Position numbers and translations under genes: made by a program. A stretch of DNA of 47,231 nt from Bacteroidales bacterium (GTDB lineage: Bacteria > Bacteroidota > Bacteroidia > Bacteroidales > UBA4181), in NCBI GenBank assembly GCA_031270985.1, contig JAISWR010000056.1:1-47231 (forward strand), written 5' to 3'. Below the pieces are notes generated by a model. The model saw only the letters and a program-made list of their open reading frames with translations. It searched no databases and was not told the origin of the DNA. Positions 41,544 through 47,231 of the stretch are shown in pieces. Within the stretch, counting starts at the first letter, position 1. Each line of letters starts with the position of its first letter.

Positions 41544-44218
41544 ATATCCAGCGTCATTTGTTTCGCCTTGCCGTCGTTCACTTCAAGTTTTATTTCCGGA
41601 AAACGGTCAATAATTCCTGCGGGCGTTGTATTGTCCGGTGACGGTACGGACGTTGACGGAGGCAACGGGGTTGTTTCTTCCACTTTGGCTATTTCCAGCG
41701 TGGAAAGTCGTTTACCTTTTGCGCGAATGCTTTTTACGGTGACAAACTCGTCGGCAATCACTGTTTCGGCAGGATGGCGTTTGCTGTCCCCGCCGAAGGT
41801 AATCCTGAAACGCGGGCGTATTTCTCTGCTAAGACATTTCAACTGCTGTGCGGCGTCGCCCACAAACGAGGAGAGCTGTACCGACAGGTCGAACGCAAAC
41901 CGTTTGATGTACCAGAAATTCGATTCGGGGTCGTAATATACTGCCGTGAAAGTAGTGGTAGCGTCAAACTTCTCCAACAGGAGAATGTTAGGCTCAAAGT
42001 GCAGAGTCACATCGCAGCTTGATGTGCGGTAATTCCCTTCGTCGGTTACAATCAACAGTTTATCTTTCGGGGTGAAAGCGCCCAACAGCGTTCCCCGCCC
42101 GTCTTCGTTCAGGCGTTGCACTTCGGCGTCCCACCAGACCTGTTTACCGCCGAGCGTGGATGCGCCTTTTTCTTTCAGTGTTATCTTGTGGATAGCGTAG
42201 CGGGTGAGAATATTTCCCTGTGCATTGCGTCCTTTGATGGCTACGTCGACAAAATTGACGTCCATGACGAGGTTGCGCAAGCGGGGACGGGGCTTGATGG
42301 TGATGCGCAGCAATTCGGCTTCACCGTTGGGGTTTGCGCTGAAATACAGCAGTTGCGATCCTGCCGCGCCCTTGGTGAGATGGTATTCCTTATCGCGTGT
42401 GACGCCGGAAACAGCGCATCGTTTGATCATCACCGGTCCGTTGCGCCCGTCGCGATACACTATATTGTAGATAGTGCGGTTGTCGTTGCGCTGGAACACA
42501 TTAACATATTGGAGATTCTTTCCGAAAAAGGCTTTTTCGGATACCTTGCTCACCGTGTATGAACCGTCTTTGCGTATCACGATGATTTCGTCCATGTCCG
42601 AACAGTCGCAGAGGTATTGGTCTTTCTTCAACCCGTAGCCAATAAATCCCTCTTCCCAGTTCACATACAGTTTTTCGTTTGCCACCGCCACGCGGGTAGC
42701 GGTGATGGTGTCAAAACTGCGCAATTCGGTCTTCCGTTCGTATCCCGCGCCGTATTTCTTCTTGATGCGCCTGTAGTAATCAATGGTATAGCGTACCAGA
42801 TGCAGCAGGTTGTCTTTCGCTTTTTCCATTTCGTCCTCAATGTCCCTGATGTGCTCTTCGGCTTTTTTGATGTCGAATTTGGAAATGCGGCGCACCGGTT
42901 TTTCAGTAAGTTTCACAATGTCATCCTGAGTGATTTCGCGGTGCAACAATGGCCGGAAAGGCGTAAATGCCGTGTCAATGCTTTTCAACTGTTCCTCCCA
43001 CGATGCCTGGTCTTTTTCCAACTCGCGGTAAATCCGCTGTTCAAAAAATATTTTTTCCAGCGATGAATAATGCCAGTCTTCTTCCAGTTCATTCAACCGT
43101 ATTTCCAATTCGCGCCTCAGTAAATCTTTTGTTCGGTCGGCGCTTTGCCTGAGAATATCGGACACGCCGAGGAATACAGGTAAATCGTTGTTGATAACAC
43201 AGGCATAGGTAGATATGGACACTTCGCAGGCGGTGAAGGCAAACAGTGCGTCCATAGTGAGGTCGGGCGATACGTCGTTAGCCAGATATATCACTATCTT
43301 TGCTTCTTTTGCCGTGTTGTCCACGATTTTTTTAATTTTGATTTTTCCTTTTTCGCTTGCTTTGACAATGGATTCTTTCAGTTTCCCTGTGTCCATTCCG
43401 AACGGTATTTCGGAAATAACCAATGTTTTGCCGTCCGGTTTATCAATGCGTGCACGTACTTTGACACGTCCTCCGCGTGCGCCGTCGTTGTAAGCGGAAC
43501 AGTCGGCAAGACCGCCCGTAGGGAAATCGGGGAACAATTCGAAAGGTTCGTTTTTCAGACAGGCAATTGCCGCATCAATGACTTCATTGAAGTTGTGCGG
43601 CAGCACTTTGGATGCCAGCCCCACAGCGATGCCTTCCACGCCTTGCACCAACAGCAACGGGAACTTTACGGGAAGCGTCACGGGTTCTTTGTTGCGCCCG
43701 TCGTAGGAAGCCATCCATTCTGTAGTTTTGACGTTGAAAGCCACGTCGAGGGCGAATTTCGACAGGCGTGCCTCAATGTAACGCGGAGCGGCGGCTTCAT
43801 CGCCCGTGAGGATGTTACCGAAGTTGCCTTGCGGCTCTATCAGCAGGTTTTTTTGCGCCAGTTGCACCAGCGCGTCGCCGATAGAGGCATCGCCGTGCGG
43901 GTGGAATTGCATGGTGAACCCGATGATGTTGGCTGCTTTGTTGAATCGCCCGTCGTCCATACGGAACATAGTGTGCAGGATACGGCGTTGCACGGGTTTC
44001 AGCCCGTCGTCCATGTGCGGCACAGCCCGTTCCAGAATGACGTATGACGCATAATCCAGAAACCATTCGCGAAACATCCCTTTGATGTGGTGCGTTGTAC
44101 CCTCTTCCACATTCAACAATGCATCATACTTGCCGCTTCCGCTTTCCGCTACGTCGTCTGCCGCATCATCCAGCGATTCGATGTTTTCTTCTTCTATTTC
44201 TTCTATTTCGTCCGACAT
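41540..44218 (-). CDS. parC: Topoisomerase IV/gyrase-type subunit A (ParC)
   Basis: An 892-residue type II topoisomerase A subunit of the branch usually named ParC in Bacteroidota. The catalytic Tyr is Tyr147 in [19 protein letters not shown] (78-86) and [14 protein letters not shown] (107-120) form the DNA-gate, the region where quinolone resistance changes arise. A very acidic tail (1-28) precedes the fold. The ATG at 44218 is chosen over one at 44305, because a -7 box at 44240-44247 lies between and the longer reading has an unrelated N-terminus. The C-terminal beta-pinwheel is degenerate compared with GyrA and lacks a clear GyrA box, which favours ParC. No parE partner is adjacent. Confidence 0.93.
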   Translation of the reverse strand: MSDEIEEIEEENIESLDDAADDVAESGSGKYDALLNVEEGTTHHIKGMFREWFLDYASYVILERAVPHMDDGLKPVQRRILHTMFRMDDGRFNKAANIIGFTMQFHPHGDASIGDALVQLAQKNLLIEPQGNFGNILTGDEAAAPRYIEARLSKFALDVAFNVKTTEWMASYDGRNKEPVTLPVKFPLLLVQGVEGIAVGLASKVLPHNFNEVIDAAIACLKNEPFELFPDFPTGGLADCSAYNDGARGGRVKVRARIDKPDGKTLVISEIPFGMDTGKLKESIVKASEKGKIKIKKIVDNTAKEAKIVIYLANDVSPDLTMDALFAFTACEVSISTYACVINNDLPVFLGVSDILRQSADRTKDLLRRELEIRLNELEEDWHYSSLEKIFFEQRIYRELEKDQASWEEQLKSIDTAFTPFRPLLHREITQDDIVKLTEKPVRRISKFDIKKAEEHIRDIEDEMEKAKDNLLHLVRYTIDYYRRIKKKYGAGYERKTELRSFDTITATRVAVANEKLYVNWEEGFIGYGLKKDQYLCDCSDMDEIIVIRKDGSYTVSKVSEKAFFGKNLQYVNVFQRNDNRTIYNIVYRDGRNGPVMIKRCAVSGVTRDKEYHLTKGAAGSQLLYFSANPNGEAELLRITIKPRPRLRNLVMDVNFVDVAIKGRNAQGNILTRYAIHKITLKEKGASTLGGKQVWWDAEVQRLNEDGRGTLLGAFTPKDKLLIVTDEGNYRTSSCDVTLHFEPNILLLEKFDATTTFTAVYYDPESNFWYIKRFAFDLSVQLSSFVGDAAQQLKCLSREIRPRFRITFGGDSKRHPAETVIADEFVTVKSIRAKGKRLSTLEIAKVEETTPLPPSTSVPSPDNTTPAGIIDRFPEIKLEVNDGKAKQMTLDI

Positions 44219-44239
44219 GCCTAAATAAAATTCTGCCGA

Positions 44240-44247
44240 CAAAGATA
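44240..44247 (-). promoter_or_regulatory. -7 promoter box (TATCTTTG) for parC
   Basis: The minus strand reads TATCTTTG 22 nt before the parC ATG. The -33 region is A-rich with no TTG. Confidence 0.6.
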
Positions 44248-44345
44248 CGCGGAATTTTGTTTTTTTTCTTTTGCCTATTAAGTGCTCTTTTGCGTGGAAA
44301 AGCATTTAACCGCCTGTCTTCCAAAATTCTGTCGTGTTGATAACT

Positions 44346-44756
44346 TTATTCTATCAATGAAGCGATGCTGGTATCCTGCAATTTTTTATACGTGTAAGAG
44401 CGAATATCGTAGAAAGTGCTGCGTATGCGGCAGGTTTTCTCATCCTTGCAGTGTTCGCACGGCTGGTAATATTTCTCCGACGTGCAGGGAAGCCATGCAA
44501 TGGTACCCTCGAACAATCGAATAATTTCAAGCAAGGTGACGTTATGGGGGTTCTTGATAAGGTAATACCCGCCGTTTTTACCGAGTTTACTGCTCAAATA
44601 CCCGTTGTTTTTCAGTTCCAGCAATATGGATTCCAAAAAACGTTTGGGAATTTTTTCACTTTCCGCTATCTCGTTAATCATCAGGACGCCTTTGCCGTAC
44701 TCTTTTGCCAGCCTGATGAGGGCTAACATGGAATATCTTGTTTTTTGCGTGAGCAT
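44346..44756 (-). CDS. Rrf2-family transcriptional regulator with four cysteines
   Basis: A 136-residue Rrf2 regulator. The winged helix-turn-helix covers about 1-65 (INEIAESEKIPKRFLESILLELKNNG; recognition around IPKRFLESIL, then LGKNGGYYL wing). Cys91, Cys100, Cys103 and Cys109 lie in PCTSEKYYQPC and EHCKDEKTC. IscR and its relatives bind a cluster through three Cys here, so Fe-S-based sensing of redox, NO or iron status is likely; the fourth Cys is noteworthy. It begins 2 nt after the Crp/Fnr gene, so the two regulators are cotranscribed. Confidence 0.93.
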   Translation of the reverse strand: MLTQKTRYSMLALIRLAKEYGKGVLMINEIAESEKIPKRFLESILLELKNNGYLSSKLGKNGGYYLIKNPHNVTLLEIIRLFEGTIAWLPCTSEKYYQPCEHCKDEKTCRIRSTFYDIRSYTYKKLQDTSIASLIE

Positions 44757-44758
44757 AT

Positions 44759-45451
44759 TTATCCTATTTTACTGATTTGTTTTAGTTTGTTTATGTCTTT
44801 TAGGTCTACCTTTTTCCCCGAAACCAACACAATTCCCTCTTGCTGCCATTTGGACAAAGTCATGATGATGTTTTCCACCGAACAGCAGGCAAACTCCGCA
44901 AGTTCTTTCCGCGTCAACGACAGGTTGAACGACGGTTTGAAATAAATTTCCTCCAGCAGATACAGGAATATGTCTGCTATTCTGCCTTCTTTCTGTTTGT
45001 TGGCAACGCTGATGAAGTTCAAGATAGAACGTTTGAACATTTTCGACTGTAATTGAAACAGCGCGACGCCGAATCTTCCGTTGTCTTTCAGCAGTTCGAA
45101 CAAAACGTTGGATTCTATCAGAAACACCTCGCAATCCTCTACGGCAACCACCGAAAAAAGGTTGTTGTCCTTGTAGAACAGGTTAGCGCCTCCCAGAATT
45201 TTCGGCGCCGACACCAGAGTCAAAATCGTGTTTTTCCCGTTTTCGGAAAGAAAATTGAACTTTACGATTCCGCTCTGAAGGAATGCAATATGCGTGGGCG
45301 GATGTCCCTGTTTCAAAATCGTTTCTCCTTTCTTGAACCTCAGATGAACAGACGTTTTCTCTATCCGTTTGAACTGTTCGGCCGAGATGAATTGTAGGGA
45401 AATCTTTTTGAATCCGCTGTAATAATTTTCAAGTGTGTCTTCCAATGCCAT
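44759..45451 (-). CDS. Crp/Fnr-family transcriptional regulator
   Basis: A 230-residue regulator with an N-terminal cyclic-nucleotide-like beta-roll (about 20-140, GETILKQGHPPTHIAFLQSGIV) and a C-terminal winged helix (about 170-215, LTRKELAEFACCSVENIIMTLSKWQQEG). The N-terminus lacks the Cys set of classical FNR; a Cys pair lies only in the recognition region. The ligand is not evident. It starts 46 nt from a perfect 22-bp palindrome that lies in its own predicted 5' untranslated region, which suggests autoregulation. The Rrf2 gene follows directly. Confidence 0.92.
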   Translation of the reverse strand: MALEDTLENYYSGFKKISLQFISAEQFKRIEKTSVHLRFKKGETILKQGHPPTHIAFLQSGIVKFNFLSENGKNTILTLVSAPKILGGANLFYKDNNLFSVVAVEDCEVFLIESNVLFELLKDNGRFGVALFQLQSKMFKRSILNFISVANKQKEGRIADIFLYLLEEIYFKPSFNLSLTRKELAEFACCSVENIIMTLSKWQQEGIVLVSGKKVDLKDINKLKQISKIG

Positions 45452-45496
45452 AATTATTCAATCAATTACGATGAAAAATTTCATTATTATACCATT

Positions 45497-45518
45497 AAAC
45501 ATGGAATATTCCATGTTT
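45497..45518. promoter_or_regulatory. Perfect 22-bp palindrome, candidate operator
   Basis: Arms AAACATGGAAT (45497-45507) and ATTCCATGTTT (45508-45518) are exact inverse copies with no spacer. The site lies between the divergent Crp/Fnr-Rrf2 operon and the sulfatase gene, just downstream of the predicted crp start, where a bound dimer would block transcription. Likely recognised by the Crp/Fnr or Rrf2 protein; it does not resemble a standard TTGAT-N4-ATCAA FNR box. Confidence 0.7.
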
Positions 45519-45537
45519 TTTTATGGAAAAATCAATG

Positions 45538-45545
45538 CAAATATA
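45538..45545 (-). promoter_or_regulatory. -7 promoter box (TATATTTG) for the Crp/Rrf2 operon
   Basis: The minus strand reads TATATTTG, which predicts a start near 45531, upstream of the palindrome. The leader is about 80 nt. No -33 TTG. Confidence 0.5.
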
Positions 45546-45585
45546 TGACTTTTTCTGCAGATAAAAATAATATCGGGAAAATTTT

Positions 45586-45593
45586 TATCTTTG
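45586..45593 (+). promoter_or_regulatory. -7 promoter box (TATCTTTG) for the sulfatase
   Basis: An exact TAnnTTTG match. Start is expected near 45600, so translation must start at the ATG at 45618 rather than at an upstream TTG codon at 45591. Confidence 0.6.
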
Positions 45594-45617
45594 CCGTGTC
45601 ATTTAATCCGTAAAAGT

Positions 45618-47069
45618 ATGAACCCACTATTTTCAAACAAGCGTTTTATCGGCGTGAAAGAAGGCGCGTTGCTCGGTCTTTGTTCCGTTACGCTCGTCGC
45701 TTGCCACCGGCAACAAAAAACCGACGACAGGCGACCCAACATCATCTATATCCTTGCCGACGACTTGGGTTACGGCGATTTAGGCTGCTACGGGCAACAA
45801 CTGATAAAAACGCCCAATATTGACCGGCTGGCAAAAGACGGCATGCGTTTTACCCGTTTCTATGCGGGATGTCCTGTCAGCGCCCCATCCCGCTCTTCGC
45901 TGGTAACAGGTCTGCACACGGGACATACGCCCATACGGGGTAATAAGGGAGTGCCGCCGGAAGGGCAGCATCCTCAACCTGCCGATACCTACACCATCGG
46001 CAAGATGCTACAGGCGGGAGGATACGCCACCGGATGCTTCGGCAAATGGGGATTGGGTTACCCCGGATCGGAAGGTATGCCAGAAAACCAAGGATTCGAG
46101 ACTTTCTTCGGATACAATTGCCAGACGCTGGCACACAACTACTATCCGCACCGCTTGTGGAGCAACAAAGATACCGTATGGCTGAAGGGCAACGAAGGAG
46201 AGGGAAAGGCGCAGTATGCACAGGATGTGATACATCGCGAAGCCATTCGTTTTATCCGCGACAACAAGGACAAACCGTTTTTCGCCTACCTCACCTATGT
46301 ATTACCCCACGCCGAGCTTGTAACCCCCGAAGACAGCATCTCTGCCCTGTATGACGGGCAGTTCATGGAAACGCCTTTTAAAGGGGTGGATGACGGGCCG
46401 CGCTTTAAAAAAGGCGGTTACGGAAGTACACCACACCCCAAAGCCGATTTCGCAGCCATGATCACCCGCCTTGACGCCTACGTGGGCGAAGTGATGGACG
46501 TATTGCAAGAACTTGGTTTGGACAAAAATACCATTGTGGTGTTCACCAGCGATAACGGCCCGCACAGAGAAGGCGGCGCCGACCCCGACTTTTTCAAAAG
46601 TTACGGACCGTTACGCGGCATCAAACGCGACATGTACGAAGGCGGCATACGTGTGCCGTTCATCGCACGCTATCCGGAAAAGATACAGTCCGGCGCTGTC
46701 AGCAACCATGTCGCCGCTTTCTGGGACGTGATGCCCACCCTCGCCGAACTGACGGGAACACAAGCTGCCGCCAATACAGACGGCATCTCATTCCTGCCGG
46801 CATTGTTCGGACAGAAAGGACAACAACAGCATGACTATCTGTATTGGGAATTTCACGAACAGGGCGGAAAAATCGCCGTGATGAAAGGTGACTGGAAAGC
46901 CGTTTGGTTAAATGTAGGTAACCCGGAACGAATGAGCGTAGAACTGTACAACCTGTCGGAGGACATTCATGAAGACAGAAATCTTGCGGACGAACATCCG
47001 GATATTGTTGCCGAACTCACCAAAATCAAGAATACGTCCCGTGTCCCGTCGGATGTGTGGAATTTTTAA
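45618..47069 (+). CDS. Lipoprotein sulfatase (arylsulfatase family, serine type)
   Basis: A 483-residue family S1 sulfatase. A lipoprotein signal ends in VAC (Cys29). The active-site signature is SAPSRSSLVTG, with Ser88 as the residue changed to formylglycine, so an anaerobic radical-SAM maturase (anSME) is needed; none is in this window. Metal ligands are in ILADDLGYGD (45-54) and FTSDNGPH, with the second His/Lys set in GKWGLGYPG. It probably removes sulfate from a host or algal glycan or small aryl sulfate outside the cytoplasm. No sugar hydrolase or SusCD pair is adjacent on this side; the next gene lies beyond the edge. Confidence 0.93.
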   Translation: MNPLFSNKRFIGVKEGALLGLCSVTLVACHRQQKTDDRRPNIIYILADDLGYGDLGCYGQQLIKTPNIDRLAKDGMRFTRFYAGCPVSAPSRSSLVTGLHTGHTPIRGNKGVPPEGQHPQPADTYTIGKMLQAGGYATGCFGKWGLGYPGSEGMPENQGFETFFGYNCQTLAHNYYPHRLWSNKDTVWLKGNEGEGKAQYAQDVIHREAIRFIRDNKDKPFFAYLTYVLPHAELVTPEDSISALYDGQFMETPFKGVDDGPRFKKGGYGSTPHPKADFAAMITRLDAYVGEVMDVLQELGLDKNTIVVFTSDNGPHREGGADPDFFKSYGPLRGIKRDMYEGGIRVPFIARYPEKIQSGAVSNHVAAFWDVMPTLAELTGTQAAANTDGISFLPALFGQKGQQQHDYLYWEFHEQGGKIAVMKGDWKAVWLNVGNPERMSVELYNLSEDIHEDRNLADEHPDIVAELTKIKNTSRVPSDVWNF

Positions 47070-47168
47070 CCGCTTAACCCTATATTTTACCGTTTGTGTA
47101 TTTGAACTAACTCCGTCATATTTACCCCGTCTATGATTGTAATAGTTTAGTAAACAAAAGTATGTTAG

Positions 47169-47206
47169 GATTTTATAGACTACCTAATTAGGTAGTCTAT
47201 AAAATC
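47169..47206. repeat. Perfect 38-bp palindrome
   Basis: Left arm 47169-47187 (starts GATTTTATAGAC) and right arm 47188-47206 (ends GTCTATAAAATC) are exact inverse copies, with AATT at the centre. It is 100 nt after the sulfatase stop. The T-run precedes and the A-run follows the GC-rich stem part, the reverse of an intrinsic terminator. Confidence 0.85.
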
Positions 47207-47231
47207 AGTGTAATGGTTTAAATATTAATAT

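Noticed and set aside
45591-45617. Upstream TTG start for the sulfatase
   Set aside because: It lies within the predicted -7 box, before the transcription start. The ATG at 45618 opens directly into a good lipoprotein signal.
47169-47206. The 38-bp palindrome as an intrinsic terminator of the sulfatase gene
   Set aside because: T-run is on the left and A-run on the right, the reverse of the needed order, and no U-tract follows. Kept as an unexplained palindrome instead.

Overview
The window looks like chromosomal DNA of a Bacteroidota bacterium, most likely order Bacteroidales. The evidence is a TonB-dependent receptor beside a lipoprotein GH3 glycosidase, a serine-type sulfatase, families typical of the phylum (DUF4301-, DUF6340- and DUF4252-like proteins, BatA, a small RRM protein, Bacteroidota-type ParC), and many copies of the phylum's -7 promoter hexamer TAnnTTTG, four of them 19-20 nt behind a TTG/TTTG -33 box. 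I see no rRNA, tRNA, CRISPR array, insertion sequence or prophage. Genus cannot be told from this sequence alone.

Layout. 301-2218 (-): ECF sigma factor, small membrane-anchored putative anti-sigma protein, and an exported DUF4252-like protein carrying a TonB-plug-like segment and an in-frame tandem repeat. 2391-4809 (-): PaaK-like acyl-CoA ligase overlapping a glycerol-acyltransferase-like gene. 5028-6872 (+): LTA-synthase-family membrane phosphotransferase. 6949-11499 (-): GH3 lipoprotein and TonB-dependent receptor. 11632-13581 (-): sufE, DUF59 Fe-S protein and mnmA in a tight sulfur-trafficking operon. 13770-22488 (+): a 2172-residue sensor kinase (PocR-like domain, about ten PAS domains, GAF, HisKA/HATPase, degenerate receiver), translationally coupled to a DUF6340-like lipoprotein and followed by a Ste24-type M48 membrane protease. 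22595-26208 (+): purE, hisIE, an SDR, an orphan thiH and an RRM protein.

26260-32711 (-): aconitase, Fe-S flavoprotein, batA and its upstream partner (the rest of the Bat operon is absent here), a Yip1-type membrane protein and an orphan hypB. 32878-34362 (+): DUF4301 protein. 34378-37293 (-): M16 zinc-protease lipoprotein. 37660-41543 (+): polyprenyl synthase, LolC/E-type permease and gpmI. 41540-45451 (-): parC, an Rrf2 regulator and a Crp/Fnr regulator. 45618-47069 (+): lipoprotein sulfatase. The Crp/sulfatase intergenic region holds a perfect 22-bp palindrome, and the window ends with a perfect 38-bp palindrome.

Most genes are core metabolism or envelope housekeeping. The least ordinary parts are the giant kinase-lipoprotein-protease module, the DUF4252-like protein with its plug-like insert, the Crp-Rrf2 pair with its palindromic site, and the long palindrome at the right edge. 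Functional links between neighbours are inferred from spacing and family knowledge; no searches could be run.
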